Positions 1 through 5,572 are shown, numbered from the stretch's first letter. The stretch is 7,405 nt of DNA from an uncultured Propionibacteriaceae bacterium (GCA_936924635.1 CAKZHP010000021.1:1-7405); one strand, 5' to 3'. A program made the numbers and translations. The notes: a model not told the origin generated them from the sequence alone.

Positions 1-930
1 GAGGCGGCCCTCGGAGAGGGCGGCGTCGACCGCCGCCGCCGACGTACGGAGGAGGTCCTCGGGGTCCCGGTTCTGCGGGGAGTCGAGGCAGAGCAGGTCA
101 GCGCCCGCCTCCAGCGCCCGCACGCAGGCCTCCCCCAGCCCGATCTCTCCAGAGGCGCCCGCCATGCCGAGGGCGTCGGTCACGATCACCCCGTCGAAGC
201 CCGCATCGCGCAGCAGAGCGGTGCTCCACGACGAGAGCGAGGCCACCCCCTCCCCCAGGGCCGGAACCCGCAGGTGGGCCGTCATCACCGCGTCGACGCC
301 CGCGGAGAAGGCCGTGACGTCGCGCGCCAGCACGGTCGCCCGGTCCCCGGCGACGACGGGGAGGGTGAGGTGAGAGTCGGTGGTGGTCGCACCATGCCCC
401 GGGAAGTGCTTGGCGCAGGAGGCGACCTCGGCATCGGCCAGCCCCCGGGCGAAAGCCTCGCCGTGCGTACGAACCGTGTCTGGTGTCGCCCCGAACGACC
501 GGACCCCGATCACGGGGTTGGCCGGTTCGCTGGCGACGTCGAGCACCGGGGCCAGATCCAGATCGACGCCGGCCAGGGCCACCAGCCGACCGATCGCCGC
601 ACCGCAGCGTCGGGTCAGGTCCGGGTCGTCCACCTGACCCAGCGCGGCGGCGCTGGGCAGCGACGAGCCGCGATCCAGCTGCAGCCGGCTGACCGTGCCG
701 CCCTCCTCGTCGACCGCGACCACCACGTCGGGGCCGGCTGCACGCAGCACGTCGGTGATCGCGCGGGCCGTCGGGATGTCGGGGGTGTTCACCCCGAACA
801 GGCAGACCGCCCCAAGACCACCGGCGAGCGCCTCCCGGGTCCAGCCCGGCAGGTCCGGGCCGGTCGCGTCCACCCCAGCCATGAGGACGCCGAGCGCCGC
901 CCGGCTGAGCGCGGGGTGATGCGGGGTCAT
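1..930 (-). CDS. nagZ: Glycoside hydrolase family 3 beta-N-acetylhexosaminidase (NagZ-like), C-terminus cut by window edge
   Basis: GH3 enzymes of this type remove N-acetylglucosamine from the non-reducing end of cell-wall fragments such as GlcNAc-anhydroMurNAc peptides, as part of peptidoglycan recycling. The 310 visible residues are open throughout and run off the left edge. Motifs in order are VDEEGGTVSRL (about 73-83), NPVIGVRSFG (138-147), KHFPGHG (174-180), TDSH (184-187, the Asp-His dyad that acts as acid/base in NagZ) and VTDALGM (250-256), in which D252 is the expected catalytic nucleophile. All key residues are present. No signal peptide or lipobox is visible, so a cytoplasmic location is inferred. 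The ATG at 930 puts the conserved GVLMAGVD segment about 13 residues in. In-frame alternatives are GTG at 981 and ATG at 1080, giving 17 or 50 extra low-complexity residues. No Shine-Dalgarno precedes 930, and a leaderless transcript is possible. The family call is firm, but the exact substrate is inferred. Confidence 0.88.
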   Translation of the reverse strand, partial: MTPHHPALSRAALGVLMAGVDATGPDLPGWTREALAGGLGAVCLFGVNTPDIPTARAITDVLRAAGPDVVVAVDEEGGTVSRLQLDRGSSLPSAAALGQVDDPDLTRRCGAAIGRLVALAGVDLDLAPVLDVASEPANPVIGVRSFGATPDTVRTHGEAFARGLADAEVASCAKHFPGHGATTTDSHLTLPVVAGDRATVLARDVTAFSAGVDAVMTAHLRVPALGEGVASLSSWSTALLRDAGFDGVIVTDALGMAGASGEIGLGEACVRALEAGADLLCLDSPQNRDPEDLLRTSAAAVDAALSEGRL

Positions 931-938
931 GACAGCGA

Positions 939-968
939 ACCGTACGCGGGCCGGCCGGGCGTCGTCAC
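939..968 (-). promoter_or_regulatory. Candidate leaderless promoter for the GH3 gene
   Basis: Reading the minus strand toward the GH3 start, GTGACG (968-963, close to TTGACR) is followed by an 18-nt spacer and TACGGT (944-939, fitting the actinobacterial TANNNT -10 element). The ATG at 930 begins 8 nt later. That spacing would start transcription at or next to the A of the ATG, which matches the absence of a ribosome-binding site. The motifs were found by eye in GC-rich DNA, so chance is possible. Confidence 0.35.
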
Positions 969-1002
969 CCGGCGGTCGCACGTCGTCATCCGTCGGTCTC
1001 CC
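961..1002. repeat. Imperfect 21-bp tandem direct repeat between divergent genes
   Basis: Two adjacent 21-bp units, 961-981 and 982-1002, both begin GTCGTCA and match at 17 of 21 positions. They lie in the 119-bp gap between the GH3 start and the methyltransferase start. The first unit covers the putative -35 box of the GH3 promoter. The unit length is a multiple of three, so the repeat could also be coding if the GH3 gene starts further upstream. A regulator-binding role is only a guess. Confidence 0.5.
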
Positions 1003-1035
1003 GTCGCCGGCAGCAGCGGACTCGCCGTCGATGCC

Positions 1036-1042
1036 GGGAGGG
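1036..1042 (+). promoter_or_regulatory. Ribosome-binding site of the methyltransferase
   Basis: GGGAGGG ends 7 nt before the GTG at 1050. It is the best Shine-Dalgarno in the area and decides the GTG start over later ATG codons. Confidence 0.6.
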
Positions 1043-1049
1043 CGACGCC

Positions 1050-1881
1050 GTGAGCGCGCCGACAGTAGCGCCCCGGCCATGGTCACAGAGCGCCTGGACG
1101 CGAGGAGCGATGCTCCGCCGCGCGAGCCGCGGCATCGACCACCTCCTGGCCGACCCGTCGCACATCAGCCCGCAGCTCGCTCAGGACCTCACCCGGCTCG
1201 GAGACCTCGCGGGGGTCGACGTCATACACCTGCAGTGCCACCTCGGGACCGACACGGTGGGGCTCGCGTGCCTCGGTGCGCGGCGCGTGGTGGGCGTGGA
1301 CTTCTCCGGTGAGTCGGTGCGCCGTGCCAGGTCGCTCGCCGAGTGCTGCCAGGGACACATCGAGCTCGCCGAGTCGAACGTGTACGACGCCCGCGAGGCG
1401 GTGGACGGCATGTTCGACCTCGTGTACGCCAGCCTCGGCGTGCTGTGCTGGCTGCCCGACGTCGCCCGGTGGGGCCGTGTGGTCGCTCCCTGCTGCGGCC
1501 AGGCGGCCGGGTGCTGCGTGACGACCACCCGGTGCTGATGACTGTCGGCGAGGACGTGTCTGGCGGGCTCCGCATCGAGCAGCCCTACTTCGAGCATGCC
1601 CAGCCGCTGACCTGGGACGACGAGGGCAGCTACGTCGAGGCCGCCGAGGGCGCCCCGCCGATCAGGCACGGGGTGAACCATCAGTGGAACCACTCGATCG
1701 GTGAGATCCTCATGGCCCTGCTCGACGCGGGGCTCGTGCTCGACTCCTTCGAGGAGACGCCCTTCAGCGCCTGGGCGCCTTGGCCCACGTTGATGGAGAA
1801 GGTCGGCGACCGCTACCGGCTGCGTGATCGCTCGGACCGTCTCCCCTGCAGTACGTGCTGGTGGCACACCGCCCGCGCTGA
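1050..1881 (+). pseudogene. Class I SAM-dependent methyltransferase, broken by two single-base deletions
   Basis: The gene starts at GTG 1050. The first frame gives the SAM-binding half: HLQCHLGTD (60-68, motif I), VVGVDFS (80-86, with the acidic ribose-binding D84) and FDLVYASLGVLCWLPD (122-137). At about 1485-1487 the homology moves to the next frame, which continues SLLRPGGRVLRDDHPVL, then YFEHAQPLTWDDEGSYVE and HQWNHSIGEILMALLDAGL. At the C run 1843-1846 it moves again, to LQYVLVAHRPR and a TGA at 1879-1881. Both steps correspond to one missing base. Restoring both gives 278 codons including the stop, about the usual length for this family. Without repair, the first frame stops at 1538 after 162 residues and lacks the C-terminal half, so the protein is probably inactive. 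The substrate is unknown. The N-terminus before LADP (34-37) matches poorly and may hide more damage. The gene is convergent with rplO. Sequencing error is the main alternative. Confidence 0.8.
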
Positions 1882-1933
1882 GCACAGCGTCGTACGCGGC
1901 CGCGCAGGCCCACCTGCAGCCCCTGGCCGTACA

Positions 1934-1978
1934 ACGCAGCGCGGGCGGCCTCCCGAAGGAGACCGCCCGCGTGTGCGT
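1934..1978 (-). terminator. Hairpin terminator of the S10-spc operon, cUUCGg tetraloop
   Basis: The core at 1941-1970 reads in minus-strand RNA as GCGGGCGG, U, CUCC, loop UUCG, GGAG, G, CCGCCCGC. That is 12 Watson-Crick pairs plus one U-G wobble, closed by the very stable C(UUCG)G tetraloop. On the plus strand the wobble becomes a C-A mismatch and the loop becomes CGAA, so the structure is better suited to the ribosomal transcript. The outer arms (1934-1940 with 1971-1978) can add about five more pairs around a mismatch and a bulge. The core begins 21 nt past the rplO stop. There is no long U tract, as is common in GC-rich actinomycetes. It may also stop the convergent methyltransferase transcript. 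Confidence 0.8.
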
Positions 1979-1991
1979 ACGAGAGTCGTGC

Positions 1992-2432
1992 TCAGAGCTC
2001 GGAGACCGAGCCCCCCGCCGCCTCGATCTTCTGCTTGGCCGACGCGGAGAACGCGTGCGCGCTCACCTGCAGGGCGACGGACAGGTCGCCGTTGCCGAGC
2101 ACCTTGACCAGCTGGCCGTCGCGGACTGCGCCCTTCTCCACGAGGTCCTCGACGCGGACGTCGCCGCCGTCGGGGAACAGCTCGCCGAGCCGGGTCACGT
2201 TGACGACCTGGTAGCTCACCTTGAACGGGTTCTTGAAGCCCTTGAGCTTCGGGAGCCGCATGTGGATCGGCATCTGGCCGCCCTCGAAGTTCTGAGGGAC
2301 GTTCTGCCGGGCGCCGGAACCCTTGGTGCCGCGACCGGCCGTCTTGCCCTTCGAGCCCTCACCGCGACCCACACGGGTCTTCTTGGTGTGGGCGCCGGGC
2401 GCCGGGCGCAGGTGATGAACCTTCAGCGCCAT
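1992..2432 (-). CDS. rplO: 50S ribosomal protein L15
   Basis: L15 is a late-assembling 23S rRNA-binding protein of the large subunit. This 146-residue product has the family's glycine/lysine-rich extended N-terminal arm (VGRGEGSKGKTAGRGTKG, about 21-38), then MPIHMRLPKLKGFKNPF (54-70). The globular C-terminal domain carries the signature region VKVLGNGDLS to AHAFSASAKQKIEAAGG (109-141). The ATG at 2432 gives the standard MALKVHHL start. An in-frame start at 2450 would add six residues overlapping rpmD and would bypass the strong AGGAGG site. The rpmD stop and this start form TGAGATG, a 1-nt gap suggesting coupled translation. It is the last gene of the operon here, followed by a hairpin and not by secY. 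Confidence 0.97.
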   Translation of the reverse strand: MALKVHHLRPAPGAHTKKTRVGRGEGSKGKTAGRGTKGSGARQNVPQNFEGGQMPIHMRLPKLKGFKNPFKVSYQVVNVTRLGELFPDGGDVRVEDLVEKGAVRDGQLVKVLGNGDLSVALQVSAHAFSASAKQKIEAAGGSVSEL

Positions 2433-2433
2433 C

Positions 2434-2616
2434 TCACTCCACCTCCTCAACGGTCACGAGGTGCGACACGGTGTTGATCATGCCGCGGATCTCGGGACGG
2501 TCCTCGACGGTCTTGCTCTGGCCGATCTTCTTCAGGCCCAGCGAGCGAAGCGAGTCGCGCTGGTTCTGCTTGCCACCGACCGTGGAGCGGACCTGGGTCA
2601 CCTTCAGCTGTGCCAT
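2434..2616 (-). CDS. rpmD: 50S ribosomal protein L30
   Basis: L30 is a small 23S rRNA-binding protein of the large subunit. At 60 residues it is full length for the bacterial family. It opens MAQLKVTQVRSTVGGKQNQR, then has the conserved SLGLKKIGQSKTVEDRPEIRGMI core (about 25-47) and ends in VSHLVTVEEVE. The frame stays open far upstream, across rpsE in a different phase, but L30 similarity begins exactly at the ATG at 2616. That ATG sits 1 nt after the rpsE stop in a TGAGATG junction. The same 7-nt junction recurs at rpmD-rplO, so rpsE, rpmD and rplO look translationally coupled. Confidence 0.96.
   Translation of the reverse strand: MAQLKVTQVRSTVGGKQNQRDSLRSLGLKKIGQSKTVEDRPEIRGMINTVSHLVTVEEVE
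2442..2447 (-). promoter_or_regulatory. Strong Shine-Dalgarno of rplO
   Basis: AGGAGG on the minus strand lies 9 nt before the rplO ATG at 2432, inside the 3' end of rpmD. It fixes the L15 start at 2432, since a start at 2450 would lie upstream of this site. Confidence 0.75.
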
Positions 2617-2617
2617 C

Positions 2618-3217
2618 TCAGTGCTCTCCCTCCGCGCGGGCCCGCAGGATCGCGGCCGGTGTGACGTCCTCGACGGACTTGCCACGGCGACGAGCGACCT
2701 GCTCGGGCTCCTCCAGGCTGCGCAGCGCGGCCACCGTGGCGTGCACCACGTTGATCGCGTTGGACGAGCCCAGCGACTTGGCGAGCACGTCGTGCACGCC
2801 GGCGCACTCCAGCACGGCGCGAGCCGAGCCACCGGCGATGACGCCGGTACCCGGGGACGCCGGGCGAAGCATGACGACGCCCGCCGCCTTCTCGCCCTGC
2901 ACGGGGTGCGGGATGGTGCCCTGGATGCGAGGCACGCGGAAGAAGTGCTTCTTCGCCTCCTCGACGCCCTTGGCGATCGCCGTGGGCACCTCCTTGGCCT
3001 TGCCGTAGCCGATGCCCACGGTGCCCTCGCCGTCACCCACCACGACGAGCGCGGTGAAGCTGAAGCGGCGGCCACCCTTGGCGACCTTGGCCACGCGGTT
3101 GATGGTCACGACGCGCTCGAGGTACTGGCTCTTCTCGCGCTCGGGGCCCTGGTTGCCACGGCGGTCGTCGCGACCACGGCGCTCGCCGCCACCGCGGCGC
3201 TGCTGCATGTCAGTCAT
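2618..3217 (-). CDS. rpsE: 30S ribosomal protein S5
   Basis: S5 is a small-subunit protein near the decoding site and mRNA entry, important for accuracy and helicase activity. The product has 199 residues. It starts with an Arg/Gly-rich, probably disordered extension (about 1-30, with RRGGGERRGRDDRRG) that is common in actinomycetes. The dsRNA-binding-like N domain follows, with GGRRFSFTALVVVGDGEG (48-65) and VGIGYGKAKEVPTAI (67-81). The C domain has KPASPGTGVIAGG-type residues at 119-130 and LGSSNAINVVHATVAAL (149-165). GGAAGG-like Shine-Dalgarno GGAAGG lies 8 nt before the ATG at 3217. A second in-frame ATG is at 3208. The gap to the rplR stop is 15 nt. Confidence 0.97.
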   Translation of the reverse strand: MTDMQQRRGGGERRGRDDRRGNQGPEREKSQYLERVVTINRVAKVAKGGRRFSFTALVVVGDGEGTVGIGYGKAKEVPTAIAKGVEEAKKHFFRVPRIQGTIPHPVQGEKAAGVVMLRPASPGTGVIAGGSARAVLECAGVHDVLAKSLGSSNAINVVHATVAALRSLEEPEQVARRRGKSVEDVTPAAILRARAEGEH

Positions 3218-3232
3218 CGCTCAAACCTTCCG

Positions 3233-3616
3233 TCAGAACCCGAGTCCGGCCTCGCGCGCACCCTCGGCGAGGGAGGCGACGCGGCCCTGGTACCTGTTGC
3301 CGGCGCGGTCGAAGACGACCTGCTCCACACCGGCCTTCTTGGCGCGCTCGGCCAGCAGCTTGCCGACCTCCTTCGCCTTCCCCGACTTGTCGGCGGTCGC
3401 GTTGCGCAGGTCGGCCTCCATGGTGGAGGCCGACGCCAGCGTCGTGCCCGTCGTGTCGTCGATCACCTGCGCGAACACGTGGCGCGTCGAGCGGGTGACC
3501 ACCAGGCGCGGCCGCTCGGCCGTCCCCGTGATGCCCTTGCGGCCACGGTTCTGGCGGCGCTGCCGCGACGCCTGCCGATCGGCCAGGGTCTTGCGCACTG
3601 ACAGCGAGATGGCCAT
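3233..3616 (-). CDS. rplR: 50S ribosomal protein L18
   Basis: L18 binds 5S rRNA and, with L5 and L25-type proteins, forms the central protuberance of the large subunit. The 127-residue product opens MAISLSVRKTLADRQASRQRR, a basic N-terminal arm. It then has RPRLVVTRSTRHVFAQVIDD (about 36-55), the 5S-binding beta sheet, and ends VVFDRAGNRYQGRVASLAEGAREAGLGF-like, as is usual for bacterial L18. The ATG at 3616 shares one base with the rplF stop (TGATG), the same coupling geometry seen elsewhere in this operon. An adjacent GTG at 3619 would add one residue. Confidence 0.96.
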   Translation of the reverse strand: MAISLSVRKTLADRQASRQRRQNRGRKGITGTAERPRLVVTRSTRHVFAQVIDDTTGTTLASASTMEADLRNATADKSGKAKEVGKLLAERAKKAGVEQVVFDRAGNRYQGRVASLAEGAREAGLGF

Positions 3617-4158
3617 CACTTACCTGCCTTTCCGGCCTTGCGACGGATGCGCTCGCCGGCGTAGTGCACGCCCTTGCCCTTGTAGGGCTCGGGCTTGCGG
3701 ATCTTGCGGATGTTCGCCGCGACCTCGCCGACACGCTGCTTGTCGATGCCCTGCACCGAGAAGCGGGTGTTGTTCTCCACGGTGAACGTGATGCCCTCGG
3801 GCGCGTTCACGGTGACGGGGTGGCTGAAGCCGAGCGCGAACTCGAGCTGCGTGGGGCTCTTGGCCGTGACGCGGTAACCGACGCCGACGATCTCGAGCTT
3901 CTTCTCGTAGCCCTCGGTGACACCGAGGACCATGTTGCTGATGAGCGTCCGCGTCAGGCCGTGGAGCGACTTCGCGAGGCGCTCGTCGTTCGGGCGTGCC
4001 ACCTCGATCTGGCCGTCGTCGGTGCGAGCGACCGTGATCGGAGCCGGCACCGTGTGGTTCAGCGTGCCCTTGGGGCCCTTCACCTGCACGTCCTGGCCGT
4101 CGAGGCTCACCTCGACGCCGGACGGGACAGTGATGGGGAGTCTGCCGATTCGAGACAT
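3616..4158 (-). CDS. rplF: 50S ribosomal protein L6
   Basis: L6 binds domain VI of 23S rRNA near the sarcin-ricin loop and factor-binding site. The 180-residue product is full length and shows the usual two tandem homologous domains: MSRIGRLPITVPSGVEV with VKGPKGTL (about 27-34) in the first, and GYEKKLEIVGVGYRV (about 83-97) opening the second. The bacterial L6 signature PEPYKGKGVHYAGE lies at 156-169, before the basic tail RRKAGKAGK. A good Shine-Dalgarno (GGAGG) is 8 nt before the ATG. The gap to the rpsH stop is 15 nt, and the stop overlaps the rplR start by one base. Confidence 0.98.
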   Translation of the reverse strand: MSRIGRLPITVPSGVEVSLDGQDVQVKGPKGTLNHTVPAPITVARTDDGQIEVARPNDERLAKSLHGLTRTLISNMVLGVTEGYEKKLEIVGVGYRVTAKSPTQLEFALGFSHPVTVNAPEGITFTVENNTRFSVQGIDKQRVGEVAANIRKIRKPEPYKGKGVHYAGERIRRKAGKAGK

Positions 4159-4166
4159 GTCAACTT

Positions 4167-4171
4167 CCTCC
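4167..4171 (-). promoter_or_regulatory. Shine-Dalgarno of rplF
   Basis: GGAGG, within GGGAGGAAG on the minus strand, lies 8 nt before the rplF ATG in the 15-nt gap after rpsH. It gives L6 its own initiation signal in addition to any coupling. Confidence 0.65.
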
Positions 4172-4173
4172 CG

Positions 4174-4581
4174 TCACCACACGTAGGCGAGGACTTCGCC
4201 GCCCACGCTCTTGTGGTTGGCGTCCTTGTCGGTCAAGAGACCCTGGCTGGTCGAGATGATCGCGATGCCGAGACCGCCGAGCACCTTGGGCAGCTCGTTC
4301 GACTTCGCGTACACACGCAGACCGGGCTTGGAGATGCGGCGCACGCCAGCGATGGAGCGCTCGCGGTTGCGGCCGTACTTGAGGCTCACGGTGAGCGTCT
4401 TGCCGACCTCGTTCTCGCCGGGCTCGTTGACCGTGAAGTCGGCGATGTAGCCCTCCTGCTTGAGGATCTCGGCGATACCCACCTTGATCTTCGAAGACGG
4501 CATGGTCGCCTCGTCGTGGTACGCCAGGTTGGCGTTGCGCAGCCGCGTCAGCATGTCTGCGATCGGATCTGTCATCGTCAT
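4174..4581 (-). CDS. rpsH: 30S ribosomal protein S8
   Basis: S8 is a primary 16S rRNA-binding protein needed for early folding of the central domain. In Escherichia coli it is also the translational repressor of the spc operon. The 135-residue product starts MTMTDPIADMLTRLRNA and has GIAEILKQEGYI (about 35-46). It carries the S8 signature region LGGLGIAIISTSQGLLTDKDA (about 101-121), which contains the conserved STSQG loop that contacts rRNA. The ATG at 4581 is chosen because MTMTDPIADML is the usual actinobacterial start. Shine-Dalgarno AAAGAGG lies a little far upstream, about 11 nt. It is preceded by the largest gap in the ribosomal cluster (129 nt). Whether S8 regulates this operon here cannot be told. 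Confidence 0.98.
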   Translation of the reverse strand: MTMTDPIADMLTRLRNANLAYHDEATMPSSKIKVGIAEILKQEGYIADFTVNEPGENEVGKTLTVSLKYGRNRERSIAGVRRISKPGLRVYAKSNELPKVLGGLGIAIISTSQGLLTDKDANHKSVGGEVLAYVW

Positions 4582-4710
4582 TGGGGCAGTTGCCTCTTTC
4601 TCGCGGCGGTTTCTCCCGGTCTCCCGGTTGACCTACCGCGCTAGTCCGGGGAGAGCTCCCGGCAGCGGGTCAGGTGGTGGACCGAGCGGTCCAGGTTCGT
4701 CCGGCGCAGG
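4582..4710 (-). other. 129-nt structured gap between rpsN and rpsH
   Basis: This is the longest non-coding stretch inside the ribosomal cluster. On the transcribed (minus) strand it contains three copies of CCGGGAG, two of them in tandem (repeat at 4613-4628). There is an inverted repeat at 4646-4662 (CCGGG with CCCGG arms), and a possible longer stem of about seven pairs with one bulge joining 4635-4641 to 4602-4610. No convincing TANNNT promoter and no ORF were found. It could be a leader-like regulatory region ahead of rpsH, a transcript-processing site, or simple spacer. Confidence 0.4.
4613..4628. repeat. 8-bp tandem duplication upstream of rpsH
   Basis: CTCCCGGT occurs twice in direct succession, at 4613-4620 and 4621-4628. 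A related CTCCCGG is at 4656-4662. All lie between rpsN and rpsH. Function is unknown, and the units may be fortuitous in GC-rich DNA. Confidence 0.5.
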
Positions 4711-4896
4711 TCACCAGGACGACTTGGTGACGCCTGGCAGCTCGCCACGGTGGGCCAGCTGGCGCAGGCAGATGCGGCACAGGCCGAACTTGCGGAACAC
4801 CGCGCGCGGCCGGCCGCACCTCTGGCACCGGGTGTAGCCCTGGACGCCGAACTTCGGCTTGCGGGCCTGCTTGACCTTCAGTCCTGTCTTGGCCAC
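4711..4896 (-). CDS. rpsZ: 30S ribosomal protein S14, zinc-binding type (S14 type Z)
   Basis: S14 is a small-subunit head protein. This is the short zinc-ribbon form, sometimes also named rpsN. The 61-residue product has two CxxC pairs, C24-C27 and C40-C43, that bind one Zn2+. They sit inside the highly conserved stretch YTRCQRCGRPRAVFRKFGLC, and the protein ends HRGELPGVTKSSW. Some actinomycetes also keep a longer zinc-free S14 elsewhere, used under zinc limitation; nothing in this window shows that. The start codon is GTG at 4896, 7 nt after the rplE stop, with AGG-rich sequence (GAGGAAGTGAGG) just upstream. No other start upstream fits. It is followed by the 129-nt gap before rpsH. Confidence 0.96.
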   Translation of the reverse strand: MAKTGLKVKQARKPKFGVQGYTRCQRCGRPRAVFRKFGLCRICLRQLAHRGELPGVTKSSW

Positions 4897-4903
4897 GTCA
4901 GCC

Positions 4904-5572
4904 TCACTTCCTCTTCTTGGGGTACGCCGACTTCTTGGCCGGCTTCTTCGAGGCGGCCGCGTCGGCGTCCGACTTGAAGGGGAACCCGAGGTGACGCAGC
5001 AGCGCCCGGCCCTCGTCGTCGTTCGTCGCCGTGGTCACGAACGTGATGTCCATGCCCCGGGTGCGATCGATCTTGTCCTGGTTGATCTCGTGGAACATCA
5101 CCTGCTCGGTCAGACCGAAGGTGTAGTTGCCGTTGCCGTCGAACTGCCGCGGCGACAGGCCACGGAAGTCGCGGATTCGGGGCAGCGCCAGCGTCAGCAG
5201 ACGGTCGGCGAACTCCCACATCCGGTCACCCCGGAGCGTGACGTGGCAGCCGATCGGCATGCCCTCGCGCAGCTTGAACTGCGCGATGGACTTGCGGGCC
5301 TTGGTCACCTGCGGCTTCTGGCCGGTGATGGCCGTCAGGTCGCGCACCGCGTGGTCGATGACCTTCGAGTCCCGCGCCGCGTCGCCGACACCCATGTTCA
5401 CCACGATCTTGGTGAGGCCGGGGATCTGCATGACGTTGGCGTACGAGAACTCGTCCTGGAGCGCCTTGCTGATCTCGGAGCGGTAGCGCTCCTTGAGCCG
5501 CGGCAGCTGCTTCGGGGCAGCCGGCGTGGCGGTGGTGGCCTCGGTCGTCTTCTCGTCGAGGTCGGTGGTCAT
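4904..5572 (-). CDS. rplE: 50S ribosomal protein L5, with extended N- and C-termini
   Basis: L5 binds 5S rRNA in the central protuberance and contacts the P-site tRNA. The core is unmistakable: RLKERY (25-30), the signature region LTKIVVNMGVGDAARDSK (53-70), TKARKSIAQFKLREGMPIG, then RIRDFRGLSPRQFDGNGNY, FGLTEQVMFHEI and TTATNDDEGRALLRHLGFPF. At 222 residues it is about 35-40 longer than typical bacterial L5. The N-terminus carries about 24 residues rich in Thr, Glu, Ala and Pro. After FPF (197-199) comes a 23-residue tail rich in Ala and Lys that ends PKKRK. No later ATG or usable start removes the N-terminal extension before RLKERY, and the ATG at 5572 overlaps the rplX stop by one base (TGATG). 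The tails are probably disordered, and the added positive charge could contact rRNA (inferred). Confidence 0.97.
   Translation of the reverse strand: MTTDLDEKTTEATTATPAAPKQLPRLKERYRSEISKALQDEFSYANVMQIPGLTKIVVNMGVGDAARDSKVIDHAVRDLTAITGQKPQVTKARKSIAQFKLREGMPIGCHVTLRGDRMWEFADRLLTLALPRIRDFRGLSPRQFDGNGNYTFGLTEQVMFHEINQDKIDRTRGMDITFVTTATNDDEGRALLRHLGFPFKSDADAAASKKPAKKSAYPKKRK

Noticed and set aside
274..1053. 259-codon plus-strand ORF ending at the methyltransferase start
   Set aside because: It lies opposite the GH3 coding sequence, whose catalytic motifs are clear on the minus strand, and its composition (Arg/Gly/His/Pro) is typical of a shadow frame.
1470..1550. Programmed ribosomal frameshift in the methyltransferase
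   Set aside because: I see no slippery heptamer or strong downstream structure at 1485-1487, and a second shift of the same sign is needed at 1843-1846. Two random deletions are simpler.
1181..1885. 234-codon minus-strand ORF antisense to the methyltransferase
   Set aside because: No family features. The plus strand shows coherent methyltransferase motifs across three frames, so this open frame is a GC-content artefact.
2434..3075. Long N-terminal extension of L30 (213 residues)
   Set aside because: The upstream part is an out-of-phase reading of rpsE. L30 homology begins exactly at the ATG at 2616.
2471..3601. 376-codon plus-strand ORF antisense to rpmD, rpsE and rplR
   Set aside because: It is a shadow frame of GC-rich ribosomal genes. 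Its protein is Ala/Arg/Leu/His-rich without recognisable domains, while the minus strand encodes three clear ribosomal proteins.
3664..4644. 326-codon plus-strand ORF antisense to rplF and rpsH
   Set aside because: It mirrors the codon pattern of the conserved minus-strand genes and has no recognisable family features.
4621..4665. Internal promoter upstream of rpsH
   Set aside because: TTGACC is on the plus strand, opposite to the operon, and the minus-strand TAGCGC and TAGGTC lack the final T of TANNNT and any paired -35.
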